DNA of 64,000 nt from Vibrio sp. STUT-A11 (GTDB taxonomy: Bacteria; Pseudomonadota; Gammaproteobacteria; Enterobacterales; Vibrionaceae): positions 1,302,001-1,366,000 of the forward strand of contig NZ_AP026764.1 in assembly GCF_026000435.1 (NCBI RefSeq). The letters are read 5' to 3'. The notes beneath the pieces are model-generated. The model ran no database searches. It had not been told where the DNA came from and saw nothing but the letters and a program-made list of their open reading frames with translations. Below are positions 36,580-46,124 of this stretch, one piece after another. Every line of letters starts with the position of its first letter. Positions within the stretch are counted from its first letter, which is position 1. The position numbers and the translations under genes were made by a program.

Positions 36580-36774
36580 ACGTAATGGGGCTTAACCCTA
36601 AATGGGGGCATATTTGGTGATGCATACCCATTTCGGATAGAACAAAATATTGACTAAAAACTCATCCGCAATTCGGTGTATAGACTACGCTGTTATAAAT
36701 GAATGTTTTCTGTTCATTTAATCCAGTGAATATTTTTTATTAGTGGCTTCTGTGCCCCTAACAAAGGAGTTTTT

Positions 36775-38946
36775 ATGAGCGATACAAGCGGCGGTTCAGT
36801 CGGCAAATGTCCGGTCATGCATGGTGGACAAACATCGACAGACAAGTCAGTGATGGATTGGTGGCCAAATGCGTTAAATTTAGACATCTTGCATCAGCAT
36901 GACTCCAAAACAAATCCATACGGTCACGACTTCGATTACAAAGAAGAATTGAAAAAGTTAGATGTCGAGGCGTTGAAGAAAGATTTGAAAAACCTAATGA
37001 CAGACAGCCAGGACTGGTGGCCAGCGGACTGGGGCCACTACGGTGGTCTAATGATCCGAATGGCTTGGCATGCCGCAGGTAGCTACCGCATTGCCGACGG
37101 TCGAGGTGGTGGTGCAACTGGTAACCAACGTTTTGCTCCGCTTAACTCCTGGCCAGATAACGCTAATTTAGATAAAGCACGACGACTCCTTTGGCCAATC
37201 AAAAGGAAGTACGGTAACAAAATAAGCTGGGCAGACCTTATTCTCCTGGCTGGGAACATGGCTTATGAATCGATGGGCTTTAAAACTTTTGGCTTTGGCT
37301 TCGGCCGTGAAGATATCTGGCATCCTGAACAAGATACATACTGGGGTTCTGAAAAAGAATGGCTGGCACCCAGTGGAGGCAAAGGAACACGTTATTCGGG
37401 CGAGCGTGACTTAGAAAACCCACTAGCTGCAGTAATGATGGGCCTGATTTACGTGAACCCCGAAGGCGTTGACGGTAACCCAGACCCGTTGAAAACAGCG
37501 GCGGACGTACGAGTAACCTTTGCGCGTATGGCGATGAACGATGAAGAGACTGTGGCACTGACGGCTGGTGGTCATACCGTAGGTAAATGTCACGGTAATG
37601 GTGATGCGGGCAATCTTGGCCCAGATCCGGAAGGCGCAAATCTCGAGGAGCAAGGTCTGGGTTGGATGAACCACAAAACACGTGGCATTGGGCGCGATGC
37701 CGTGACCAGTGGCCTTGAAGGCGCATGGACAACGCACCCGACTAAGTGGGATAACGGTTATTTCCATTTGTTGTTTAAGTACGACTGGGAACAGAAAATG
37801 AGCCCGGCTGGCGCTCATCAATGGGAACCAGTCAATATCGACGAACAAGACAAACCCGTTGATGTCGAAGACAGCTCGAAACGATACAACCCGATCATGA
37901 CAGATGCTGATATGGCAATGAAAGTGGATCCGGAATATCGCAAAATTTCAGAACGATTTTTAAACGATCAAGCGGCTTTTGAAGATGCGTTTGCTCGTGC
38001 TTGGTTCAAACTTATTCACCGTGATATGGGACCAAAATCTTGCTACTTTGGGCCAGACGTTCCCGCTGAAGATCTGATTTGGCAAGACCCAGTTCCGGCA
38101 GGCAGCACCAGCTATGATGTTGATTCAGTCAAAACCAAGATTGAAGCGAGTGGTTTAAGCATTGGTGAGTTGGTCAGCACGGCTTGGGATAGCGCACGTA
38201 CATTCCGCGGCTCGGATCGTCGTGGTGGTGCAAATGGTGCTCGAATTCGCCTCGCACCGCAAAAAGATTGGCAAGGTAACGAGCCACAACGTTTGAGTAA
38301 AGTGCTACCTGTTCTAGAAAAAATTGCCTCTGAATCAGGATGTAGCGTTGCAGATGCGATTGTTCTTGCTGGTAACGTTGGCGTTGAACTAGCGGCACGT
38401 GCAGCGGGTTACAATGTCACAGTTCCGTTCTCACCTGGTCGCGGTGATGCGACTCCAGAGATGACTGACGTCGAGTCTTTTGAAGTTCTCGAACCTTTGG
38501 CAGATGGATACCGAAACTGGTTGATGAAAGATTATGTGGTCAAACCAGAAGAATTGATGCTAGATCGTACGCAGTTAATGGGTCTGACAGCACCGGAAAT
38601 GACAGTACTCGTTGGTGGTATGCGCGTACTTGGAACCAATTATGGCGGCAGTTCAGATGGCGTGTTTACTGACCGCGTTGGCACCCTGTCAAACGACTTT
38701 TTTGTCAACTTGACAGATATGGCAAACAGTTGGGTACCAAAGAGTGAGAATCAGTACGAAATCGTCGATCGTAAATCGGGTGCCGTGAAATGGACGGCAA
38801 CAAGAGTCGACTTAGTTTTCGGTTCTAACTCTATTTTACGCTCCTACTCAGAAGTGTACGCTCAAGATGATAATCAGGAAAAATTCGTTCATGATTTCAT
38901 CAACGCGTGGGCAAAAGTGATGGATGCCGATCGTTTTGATCTATAG
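36775..38946 (+). CDS. katG: Catalase-peroxidase KatG
   Basis: A 723-residue two-domain haem catalase-peroxidase. The distal haem motif is visible as MIRMAWHAAGSYR (about 96-108) and the proximal His as LTAGGHTVGK (about 262-271). The Trp of the first motif, the Tyr in GLIYVNPEG and a Met further on supply the family's cross-linked triad. It destroys hydrogen peroxide in the cytoplasm and is usually OxyR-controlled. Full length and intact. A GGAG site precedes the ATG; a terminator follows. Confidence 0.96.
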   Translation: MSDTSGGSVGKCPVMHGGQTSTDKSVMDWWPNALNLDILHQHDSKTNPYGHDFDYKEELKKLDVEALKKDLKNLMTDSQDWWPADWGHYGGLMIRMAWHAAGSYRIADGRGGGATGNQRFAPLNSWPDNANLDKARRLLWPIKRKYGNKISWADLILLAGNMAYESMGFKTFGFGFGREDIWHPEQDTYWGSEKEWLAPSGGKGTRYSGERDLENPLAAVMMGLIYVNPEGVDGNPDPLKTAADVRVTFARMAMNDEETVALTAGGHTVGKCHGNGDAGNLGPDPEGANLEEQGLGWMNHKTRGIGRDAVTSGLEGAWTTHPTKWDNGYFHLLFKYDWEQKMSPAGAHQWEPVNIDEQDKPVDVEDSSKRYNPIMTDADMAMKVDPEYRKISERFLNDQAAFEDAFARAWFKLIHRDMGPKSCYFGPDVPAEDLIWQDPVPAGSTSYDVDSVKTKIEASGLSIGELVSTAWDSARTFRGSDRRGGANGARIRLAPQKDWQGNEPQRLSKVLPVLEKIASESGCSVADAIVLAGNVGVELAARAAGYNVTVPFSPGRGDATPEMTDVESFEVLEPLADGYRNWLMKDYVVKPEELMLDRTQLMGLTAPEMTVLVGGMRVLGTNYGGSSDGVFTDRVGTLSNDFFVNLTDMANSWVPKSENQYEIVDRKSGAVKWTATRVDLVFGSNSILRSYSEVYAQDDNQEKFVHDFINAWAKVMDADRFDL

Positions 38947-38979
38947 GGAAACAAACGAGTTCTTTTAATTAAATGTCAT

Positions 38980-39011
38980 ACAGGCGGACTTAATGTTCGC
39001 CTGTTTTTTTA
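38980..39011 (+). terminator. Terminator of katG
   Basis: ACAGGCGGAC (38980-38989) with GTTCGCCTGT (38995-39004), followed by a T7 run. Confidence 0.85.
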
Positions 39012-39135
39012 TTGGTACTGTAGGCATCCCATCTAATAATCAAACCAGTTCTGAACATTAACCTTCTGGAAATCAAAGAAAGCGGAATGAATAGCGATTA
39101 AACTGCGTTGAACGACCAACCAAAGTGCCAGAGTT

Positions 39136-39411
39136 ATGACTCAAAACGCTATTCAAGACAAAATCGCTAGCTTCTCTCGCATAGAAGAGGCGCTGAATTA
39201 TTTCGAGATCGAATTCGACAGCCGGTTTATCGAGAGTCATCGCACCGAATTAGTAAAGCGATTTAACGGCTATTTAATTTTGACCAAGCCCGATGATTGG
39301 TTCTCAGCACGTCGAGCACTCAAAAATGCATACTGCAAAGTACAACGCGGCTTGCTGGACAAAACGACTCGATCAGCCTGTCGAGGCTGCACGTCGTGTC
39401 AAAGACGCTAA
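39136..39411 (+). CDS. NifW-like small protein
   Basis: A 91-residue protein. Residues 12-75 follow the NifW (nitrogenase-stabilising/protective protein) pattern: a leading LNYFEIEFDSRFIESHR stretch, a VKRFNGYL core and an AYCKVQ helix. The tail adds a Cys-rich CRGCTSC motif not typical of NifW. No nif structural gene is in the window. In nitrogen-fixing bacteria NifW protects nitrogenase from oxygen; here it may serve another iron-sulfur protein. Neighbours are katG and small metabolic genes. Confidence 0.62.
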   Translation: MTQNAIQDKIASFSRIEEALNYFEIEFDSRFIESHRTELVKRFNGYLILTKPDDWFSARRALKNAYCKVQRGLLDKTTRSACRGCTSCQRR

Positions 39412-39525
39412 GGCTATTATTCGGCGTTGAATGTCTACATACTGCAAACATAGATTACTCGCGACTTACGCTAGAGTATTTGGCATATGCTAATTACACA
39501 TTTTTAGACCGTGTGAAGTGCCATT

Positions 39526-39951
39526 ATGCTAACAGATACTGAACATCATAAACCTCATCAGTCCCACAACCATTGCGCAGTGTGCGCACCAATTGAAAAC
39601 AATCCCCACTCTTTATCCGTCCATTACCAACAGCTATCGGATCATTCCATTTTTGGCAAATTCGATGTGCTTAACCGTCATCAAGGTTACACAGGGTTGT
39701 TGCATGGTGGTATTGCCAGTTCACTGCTCGATGGCGCGATGACCAACTGCCTATTGTCGATGGGTGTCGAAGCACTAACAGCACAGCTCGATGTCCGCTA
39801 TCACGCGCCTATCGCTTTAAAGGAACATATTGAAATAACTGCGCATTGCGAAAGGGAAAAGCGTGGCGTTTATCAGTTAGTCGCTCAGCTAAGTGTCAAT
39901 GAAGAAGTCAGAGTCAGTGCAATAGGAAAATTTATTCGCCCTAAAACATAG
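39526..39951 (+). CDS. PaaI-family hotdog thioesterase
   Basis: A 141-residue hotdog protein of the PaaI/YbaW thioesterase type. The core GYTGLLHGGIASSLLDGAM (about 59-77) contains the HGG and DGAM of the catalytic helix. It should hydrolyse an acyl-CoA. The N-terminal stretch is His- and Cys-rich (HNHCAVC). Confidence 0.82.
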   Translation: MLTDTEHHKPHQSHNHCAVCAPIENNPHSLSVHYQQLSDHSIFGKFDVLNRHQGYTGLLHGGIASSLLDGAMTNCLLSMGVEALTAQLDVRYHAPIALKEHIEITAHCEREKRGVYQLVAQLSVNEEVRVSAIGKFIRPKT

Positions 39952-39994
39952 CTAACCGTATACTCGTACCTAATGATGATTCCATGGAGGGAAT

Positions 39995-40381
39995 ATGAAA
40001 GAATTTGATGAACTACTCTCAATCGCGACGAGGAAGTCAGAGTTTGATCTGACCAATACCTGGTTTAAAGGTGTTGAGACCTATCTGGTTGCTATCGGAA
40101 AAGAAGTGGAAGAGGTACGCGAAGAGATAGCTGAAGATCGTCTCTGCTACCTGGAAGATGAACTTGGTGATGTGCTGTGGAATTATTTGAATGTGCTGAA
40201 AGCGCTGGAAAGAGAGAAAGGCATTGACCCTAAGAAAGTTCTGGATAGGGCTTGTAATAAATACGAACAACGCATTTCCGCTATCGAGTCAGGCAGCAGT
40301 TGGGAAACGGTTAAGTCTAAGCAGAAAGAAGCATTGCGTGAGGAGTTGGCTGAGCAACAAGAAGCTCGAAAGCAAGCATAG
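39995..40381 (+). CDS. MazG-like nucleotide pyrophosphohydrolase
   Basis: A 128-residue all-alpha NTP pyrophosphohydrolase. The metal-binding acidic motifs are visible as EVEEVREE (about 38-45) and EDELGDVLWN (about 53-62), the MazG pattern, with a long charged C-terminal helix. A GGAGG site precedes the start. It probably cleans the nucleotide pool. Short single-domain form. Confidence 0.84.
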   Translation: MKEFDELLSIATRKSEFDLTNTWFKGVETYLVAIGKEVEEVREEIAEDRLCYLEDELGDVLWNYLNVLKALEREKGIDPKKVLDRACNKYEQRISAIESGSSWETVKSKQKEALREELAEQQEARKQA

Positions 40382-40515
40382 CAACTTTGGTTACAATCAA
40401 GCTCCGGTATTGAGCATAAAGTCGTACAAGTCTTAATAGCCATGTCTTACTATAAACCGACAAAACCAAGTGCTAAACTACACGTCTGTTTTACTTAGTG
40501 ATTAAAGGTAATTTG

Positions 40516-40767
40516 ATGAACCCGATTCTTGCAATGTTGAAAGAGAACAATATTAGTGATGCTCAAGTTAATGAGCTATTTCAGGCGCTGACGCAAAACC
40601 CTCTTGCAGCAATGGCAACTATCAGCCAGTTGGGTCTACCTCAGGATCAACTTCAAGCGCTAATGGCGCAGGTGATGCAAAACCCAGTGATGATCAAAGA
40701 GGCCGTAGAGGAATTAGGTCTGGACTTTTCAAAAGTCGTAGAAGCAAAAGAAAAACTTCAGCAGTAA
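40516..40767 (+). CDS. DUF2999 family small protein
   Basis: An 83-residue helical protein, rich in Gln, Leu and Met, with paired helices; it matches DUF2999 as I recall it from Vibrio and Shewanella. The ATG at 40516 has an AAAGG site; an upstream GTG at 40498 is less likely. Function unknown. Confidence 0.72.
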   Translation: MNPILAMLKENNISDAQVNELFQALTQNPLAAMATISQLGLPQDQLQALMAQVMQNPVMIKEAVEELGLDFSKVVEAKEKLQQ

Positions 40768-40791
40768 CAGAGTCTTCTCAAATAAATATAA

Positions 40792-40830
40792 AAAGCCGCT
40801 AAAATATTACGTTTTAGCGGCTTTATTTTT
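40792..40830. terminator. Shared terminator between DUF2999 and TRAP genes
   Basis: AAAGCCGCTAAAA (40792-40804) with TTTTAGCGGCTTT (40812-40824), then ATTTTT; separates convergent genes. Confidence 0.88.
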
Positions 40831-40863
40831 ACGCGATTTTTATTTGCTTGTCAGCGACCTCGG

Positions 40864-42249
40864 TTAACCATAGGCAACACTAGGGAACCACAATACCAAT
40901 TGTGGCCATACGACCAGACAGATTAAGGCGATTAACTGAATCGCGATAAACGGAATCACACCACGATAGATATCCTTCAGGGAAACACCTTCAGGACAAA
41001 CGCCTTTTAAGTAGAACAGAGCGAAGCCAACCGGTGGGGTCAGGAAACTGGTTTGTAGCGCCATTGCGACGAGCATAACAAACCATACCAAACTTGGGTT
41101 ATCCACCACGCCATGACCGTCAAGCTCAATGCCTAAGCTTGCTACCACGGGTGCTAGCAGAGGCAGCGCTATAAGGGTAATTTCTATCCAGTCGAGGAAG
41201 AATCCAAGCAAAAATACGATTAACAGAATAAACGCGATAATGCCGTATTGACCGAAAGGTAAGCCACTCAGGAACGACTCGATCAGTTCGTCACCGCCTA
41301 ACTCCCTTAGTACCAAAGCAAAGCAGGAAGCACCCAAGAAGATCATGAATATGTAGGCAGTCGTTCCGTATGAAGAAAGCATTACTTCCTTCAAAACTTT
41401 TAAGTTGAGCTTCTTGTTATAAGCTGCAAGTAATGTTGCCCCTAAAGCGCCTATGCCAGAAGCTTCTGTTGGAGTAGCAATACCCGCAAATATCGAACCT
41501 AACACACAGAAAATCAGGATAACGGTCGGTGTGATATCTTTGAATACTTGTAAGATAAGGTTCCAGTCAACAGGCTCTACATTTTCTGGAATGGGTGCTT
41601 TGCTAGGTGTCATTTTGCCAACGGTAAGGATATACATAATGTATAAACTGCCCAGTAACAGACCCGGCATAATCGCGCCCATAAACAGATCGCCAACCGA
41701 CAACCCAAGTTGGTCGGCCATAATCACCAACATGATGGAAGGTGGAAGCAGTATGCCTAATGTACCTGCTGAGGCGACCGTCCCAAGTGCCAGAGGAAGA
41801 TGATAGCCCTGACGCATCATACTCGGCAGAGACATCACTGTTAACAGCACAACCGATGCACCAATGATGCCTGTAGAGGCGGCGAGTATGATACCAATCG
41901 CCATCACGGTAATCGCTAAACCACCGTGTACTTTGCCGAATAGCGCCTGCATCGAGGTCATCAGTTTTTCGGCAATACCAGACTTATCGAGCATGTTGCC
42001 CATAAAGATAAACATCGGCAGGGCAACTAATATCCAGTTATCCATCACCTTATAAATACGGTTAACAACGAGACCGAGGGTGGTGTAATCGAGCCCGGTA
42101 AACGTATCAAGATAGAGATCGGCAAAATAACCGATTGCCGCGAAGACGATGCCAATCCCACCAAGCACGTACGCTACGGGAATACCAGTGAATAACAGCA
42201 GGATGAACGAGCCAAACATGGCGATTACAATCCATTCATTCGCTTCCAT
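40864..42249 (-). CDS. TRAP transporter large permease (DctM-type)
   Basis: A 461-residue membrane protein with about 12 segments, the DctM/SiaM channel subunit of a TRAP transporter. Typical blocks include PMFIFMGNMLDKSGIAEKLM, GTVASAGTLGILLPPSIML and the FTGIPVAYVLGG start. It couples substrate entry to sodium flow. It overlaps the small permease gene by 14 bases; the substrate-binding protein gene precedes both. Last gene of the operon. Confidence 0.92.
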   Translation of the reverse strand: MEANEWIVIAMFGSFILLLFTGIPVAYVLGGIGIVFAAIGYFADLYLDTFTGLDYTTLGLVVNRIYKVMDNWILVALPMFIFMGNMLDKSGIAEKLMTSMQALFGKVHGGLAITVMAIGIILAASTGIIGASVVLLTVMSLPSMMRQGYHLPLALGTVASAGTLGILLPPSIMLVIMADQLGLSVGDLFMGAIMPGLLLGSLYIMYILTVGKMTPSKAPIPENVEPVDWNLILQVFKDITPTVILIFCVLGSIFAGIATPTEASGIGALGATLLAAYNKKLNLKVLKEVMLSSYGTTAYIFMIFLGASCFALVLRELGGDELIESFLSGLPFGQYGIIAFILLIVFLLGFFLDWIEITLIALPLLAPVVASLGIELDGHGVVDNPSLVWFVMLVAMALQTSFLTPPVGFALFYLKGVCPEGVSLKDIYRGVIPFIAIQLIALICLVVWPQLVLWFPSVAYG

Positions 42250-42778
42250 GATCGTCTCCTTTGATTAAGGTATCCATATCGCGTAATAATTTCGCCACCA
42301 TTGAGAGCAACAGCAAGCTAAAGCTTAAAGGGATCACGGCTTTTATCATCCAGCGATAAGGTAAGCCGGAAGGTGCGGCTGAACTCTCGTTGACGCGCCA
42401 AGCTTCGTAAGCGAAGTCGTAGGAATGGAGAATGACGATAACAACGAATGGTGCCGCAAGAAACAGAATACCGAGTATGTCGACGAGGGCTTTTTTGCGA
42501 GCGGAGAACTTGTGATAAAACAGGTCAACTCGAACGTGCAAATTGGTCACCTGTGCATACGCGGTTCCGAACATGACTGCTGTGGCATAGAGGTGCCATT
42601 GCAGTTCTTCAAGCGCAATTTGCCCGTTGGAAAAGACTTTGCGCATTACGACCTGAATGATGATAACCGCTATTAACGCGAGGTTTGTCCAGGCCAACGC
42701 TTTACTCGCGGAAATAACCAGCCTCTCGATTTGAAAATAGAGTGGGACGGTTGGGGAAGAATATAGCACTTTGCTCAT
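42236..42778 (-). CDS. TRAP transporter small permease (DctQ-type)
   Basis: A 180-residue protein with four membrane segments, the DctQ family. The VRVDLFYHKFS stretch after the second segment is a family hallmark. It bridges the binding protein and the large permease. It lies 50 bases after the binding-protein gene and overlaps the large permease gene by 14 bases. Confidence 0.9.
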   Translation of the reverse strand: MSKVLYSSPTVPLYFQIERLVISASKALAWTNLALIAVIIIQVVMRKVFSNGQIALEELQWHLYATAVMFGTAYAQVTNLHVRVDLFYHKFSARKKALVDILGILFLAAPFVVIVILHSYDFAYEAWRVNESSAAPSGLPYRWMIKAVIPLSFSLLLLSMVAKLLRDMDTLIKGDDHGSE

Positions 42779-42828
42779 TGGCTACTCCTAAAGGCCAGCG
42801 AGAGACGCTGGCCTTGTATTAACATCGA

Positions 42829-43902
42829 CTATTGGTTTTGTGTTTCACGCGGCAGGAAGCCGTTCGCAGACCACAACGCGTAACCCTTACGGAAATTGTT
42901 CAGGTCGGTCCAAACTTTGTCGAAGAATGGGTCTTCTGCTTTTTTCTCTTCCACGACTTCCATCCAGGTGTTTTTGAATAGATTCAACATATCTTGGTTC
43001 CAGTAGCGAATCTCAACACCATTTTGTTTCGCTTTTTCCATGGCAGCGTATTGCATCGCTTCACCTTCTGCGATCGAGTAAGTCATTGCCGCCATACACG
43101 TGGTTTCGACTGCAGATTGCTGAGTTGCACTCATGCCATTCCAAGTGTCTTTGTTGATCAACAGTTCAAATACCGTTGATTGTTGGTGCCAGCCTGGGAA
43201 GTAGTTGTACTTGGCTACTTTGTGGAAGCCTAAGCGGTCATCAACGGCCGGTTGCGAAAATTCAGAGGCGTCAATTGCACCTTTCTCAAGTGCACCAAAG
43301 ATCTCGCCACCTGGGATCTGCACTGTACCCACACCAAGTTTTTCCATCACAGACGCGCCTAATCCGTAGAAGCGCATATTGAGACCTTTTAGATCCTCTG
43401 GTTTTTCAATAGGTTTGCGGAACCAGCCTGATGTTTCAGGAGAGTTCATCGCACATGGCATTACTTTGACATTGAAGCCGCCTTGGTCGTACATCTCTTG
43501 GTAGAGCTTCAAGCCGTTACCAAAGAAAAGCCACGCCATAAACTCAGGGGCTTCAGGGCCGAAAGGGATAGACGAGAAAATTGCTGAAGCTGGAAGTTTA
43601 CCTTGCCAGTAACCGGAAATGGCGTAGCCAGCGTTCACTTTACCCGTGGATACGGCATCAAGAATCTCCGGTGGGTTAACCAACTTACCCGGCTCGTAGA
43701 TTTTCATTTTGATGGTGCCACCGGAGGTTTGTTCAATTCTGTCTGCAAACCATTGGATAGGGGTACCTAGAGCTGGAAGGTGGCTACCAAAAGCAATAGG
43801 GGTTTTTAGTAGTATCTTCTTATCAGCAGCCTGAGCACTAACAGAAAGACCAGAAGCGGTGAGCATCAACGCAGTAGCAATGGCAACTTTCTTAAGATTC
43901 AT
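42829..43902 (-). CDS. TRAP transporter periplasmic binding protein (DctP/TakP-like)
   Basis: A 357-residue exported binding protein with a signal peptide ending at SAQAA (about 26). The DctP fold shows LKGLNMRFYGLGASVMEKLG (about 169-188), containing the conserved ligand-binding Arg that grips a carboxylate. Length and layout are nearest to the TakP/alpha-keto acid type. The ligand is inferred to be a keto or hydroxy acid, supported by the CoA transferase and SDR genes nearby. First gene of the TRAP operon. Confidence 0.88.
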   Translation of the reverse strand: MNLKKVAIATALMLTASGLSVSAQAADKKILLKTPIAFGSHLPALGTPIQWFADRIEQTSGGTIKMKIYEPGKLVNPPEILDAVSTGKVNAGYAISGYWQGKLPASAIFSSIPFGPEAPEFMAWLFFGNGLKLYQEMYDQGGFNVKVMPCAMNSPETSGWFRKPIEKPEDLKGLNMRFYGLGASVMEKLGVGTVQIPGGEIFGALEKGAIDASEFSQPAVDDRLGFHKVAKYNYFPGWHQQSTVFELLINKDTWNGMSATQQSAVETTCMAAMTYSIAEGEAMQYAAMEKAKQNGVEIRYWNQDMLNLFKNTWMEVVEEKKAEDPFFDKVWTDLNNFRKGYALWSANGFLPRETQNQ

Positions 43903-44112
43903 GGAGATCTCCTTGTTTGGGTATTCCTTGTTAATATTGCTAAATGTGAACAGAGCGTATTAATTGATGTTAATGCAATGTTACATTGGGGTTTAGTTTA
44001 GGAGGGAGATTGGACGCTCTCCATTAGCAAAATTGCGCAAATTGAGTCGGTAATAAGTGCAGTTTTTGCTACGCAGATTCAGTAAAACTACGTATAAGAA
44101 CGGATTCGGAAA

Positions 44113-45498
44113 ATGGGATTGGTTAGCAACCGCAGGCTTACAATAAACATCATATTACTCTCAATCGTTCCATTGGTTGTTGTGGTGGTTATCGTCGCAA
44201 GTATCTTATTTAGTCAGGCAAAACAGTTGGTTGATGACCAAGTCGCATTAACACGACTCAATGTCTTATCGGTCAAAAAGCAAGAGCTGAAGCAGTACGT
44301 AGAAATGGCAGTGAAAAGTATCAAGCCATACTACGAAGATGCGTCATTACCTCCCCAAGTCGCTAAGCAACTAGTGGCCGAAAAATTGAGCCAACTCACA
44401 TATGGGGAAGACGGATACTTTTTTGTCTACAGCTGGCAAGGTGATGCTCTAGTCCTGCCTTATCAACCAGAAAGGGTTGGTAGAAATTGGTGGGGCGTTG
44501 AAGATCTTACGGGCAAAAAGCTGCTTCAGGAGCTGATTCACGCAGGGCGAGCGGGGGGCGGGTTTGTTAATTATCTCTGGCATAAACCATCGACAAAAGA
44601 ACCACTACCCAAGTTGAGTTATGCGATTTCTCTTGATAAGTGGCAATGGATGGTTGGAACGGGTGTCTACATAGACGATATCGAGAAACAAGTCGCGCAG
44701 ATGGAAAATGGCTTCGATCAGAATATCGGAAAAACCAGCAGTGCGCTTTTTGTACTGATGTTTGTTGCAATTACGGTCATCGCTGGGTTGGGGGCGTCAC
44801 TGAACCTAAACATGCGTCGTTTAGCCAACGAGCAGCTCAGCGTCTTAAACCAGCAGATTATTGATTCTCAGGAAAATGAGCGACATCGAGTCTCGCGCGA
44901 ATTACATGACGGAGTAAATCAACTGCTGGTGGCTGCCAAATATCGCTTAGATAACGTGACTAAAGAGCAAGATGATGCAAAGAAACAGCTTGAATTAGAT
45001 GCGAGTAAAAATGCTATGGAACAGGCGATTGTCGAAGTTCGGCGCATCTCAAAAGACTTGCGACCACCACAGTTGGATGATTTAGGCTTGGTGGCAGGTA
45101 TAGAGGCATATCTGAACGAGTTACGCGAGCGTACCCAATTAGAGGTGATATTTGAACACGATATCGAAGGTGAAGAGTTTCTTCCTCAAGTTGAAACCAC
45201 TCTTTATCGAGTCGGACAGGAAGCGTTGCACAACGTTGAAAAACACGCCAACGCGCAAGGTGTCGATATCATCATGCAGCGTGAAGGAAGGATGTTGATT
45301 CTGACAGTCAGCGATGATGGTGTCGGAATCCCTGCTAACCATCTCAAAGCGTATAAAAACAAGCAATCGACGCTAGAGCATATGGGGCTGCAAAATATGA
45401 AAGAACGAATTCAAGCTATTGGCGGCATGTTGGAGGTCAATAGCGAACCAGGACAAGGCACGGAGATTCGTGTGAGTTTAAACATGGAGTTTATATGA
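44113..45498 (+). CDS. NarL-type sensor histidine kinase with periplasmic Cache domain
   Basis: A 461-residue kinase. A membrane segment (about 10-32) is followed by an extracytoplasmic single Cache domain (about 40-195; LTYGEDGYFFVYSW is typical), a second segment (205-228), and a HisKA_3 domain with H265 (SRELHDGVNQLL). A C-terminal ATPase domain has VSDDGVGIP and GLQNMKERI. Cache sensors of this form bind small carboxylates. It diverges from the TRAP operon, 210 bases away, and overlaps its response regulator by 4 bases. Confidence 0.9.
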   Translation: MGLVSNRRLTINIILLSIVPLVVVVVIVASILFSQAKQLVDDQVALTRLNVLSVKKQELKQYVEMAVKSIKPYYEDASLPPQVAKQLVAEKLSQLTYGEDGYFFVYSWQGDALVLPYQPERVGRNWWGVEDLTGKKLLQELIHAGRAGGGFVNYLWHKPSTKEPLPKLSYAISLDKWQWMVGTGVYIDDIEKQVAQMENGFDQNIGKTSSALFVLMFVAITVIAGLGASLNLNMRRLANEQLSVLNQQIIDSQENERHRVSRELHDGVNQLLVAAKYRLDNVTKEQDDAKKQLELDASKNAMEQAIVEVRRISKDLRPPQLDDLGLVAGIEAYLNELRERTQLEVIFEHDIEGEEFLPQVETTLYRVGQEALHNVEKHANAQGVDIIMQREGRMLILTVSDDGVGIPANHLKAYKNKQSTLEHMGLQNMKERIQAIGGMLEVNSEPGQGTEIRVSLNMEFI

Positions 45499-46124
45499 TT
45501 AAGTTGGTATTGGCCGATGATCATAGGTTGATGCAAGACGGGCTCAAATCACGGTTAGAACGAGAAGATAACTTGGAGATCCTAGATTGCGTCGGAAATG
45601 GCAAGGATGCTTTGAATAGTACATTGACCCTAAAACCGGACGTGTTGCTGCTTGATATTAATATGCCGAAGCTTAATGGGATTGAAGTGTTAGAGAAGCT
45701 GACAAAAAGCGCCAGCAAAACGGCAGTAATTATGCTTTCTATGCATGATAGTCGTGACTACGTTATGCGATCAATCAAAGCTGGCGCTAAGGGCTACGTA
45801 TTAAAGGACGTTGGCTCAGAAGAGTTAGTTATGGCAATTAACCAAGTCGCGGAAGGTCGCTCGTATCTGTGTTCACAGGCGTCTGATCGTCTTCTTGAAC
45901 AGATCAACCAAAAACCAGAACCAAGTGATAACACGCTGTCAAAGCGAGAATCGGATGTGCTCAAAGCGATCACCAATGGTGCCTGCAACAAGGAAATTGC
46001 GGATTCGCTCCATATCAGTGTTCGTACGGTAGAAACGCACCGGCTGCGGATCAAAAAGAAACTCGGAGCCACTTCGACAGCAGCTTTGGTTAAGCTCGCT
46101 CTGCAGAAAGGATTGGTGAGCTGA
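45495..46124 (+). CDS. NarL/FixJ-family response regulator
   Basis: A 209-residue regulator with a receiver domain (D54 in LLLDINMPKLNG) and a LuxR-type helix-turn-helix (about 148-200; CNKEIADSLHISVRTVETHR). Partner of the overlapping kinase. Its likely target is the divergent TRAP operon. The LysR gene starts at its stop codon, sharing one base. Confidence 0.9.
   Translation: MIKLVLADDHRLMQDGLKSRLEREDNLEILDCVGNGKDALNSTLTLKPDVLLLDINMPKLNGIEVLEKLTKSASKTAVIMLSMHDSRDYVMRSIKAGAKGYVLKDVGSEELVMAINQVAEGRSYLCSQASDRLLEQINQKPEPSDNTLSKRESDVLKAITNGACNKEIADSLHISVRTVETHRLRIKKKLGATSTAALVKLALQKGLVS

Noticed and set aside
36600..36774. Defined katG promoter and OxyR site
   Set aside because: A TTGACT at 36650 has no properly spaced -10 box that I can defend, and no clear OxyR pattern was resolved by eye.
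37280..37848. Long antisense reading frames inside katG
   Set aside because: They are shadows of a highly conserved gene in other frames; katG itself is intact and certain.
39297..39542. 81-residue frame overlapping the NifW-like and thioesterase genes
   Set aside because: Out of frame with two better supported genes and without a recognisable pattern.
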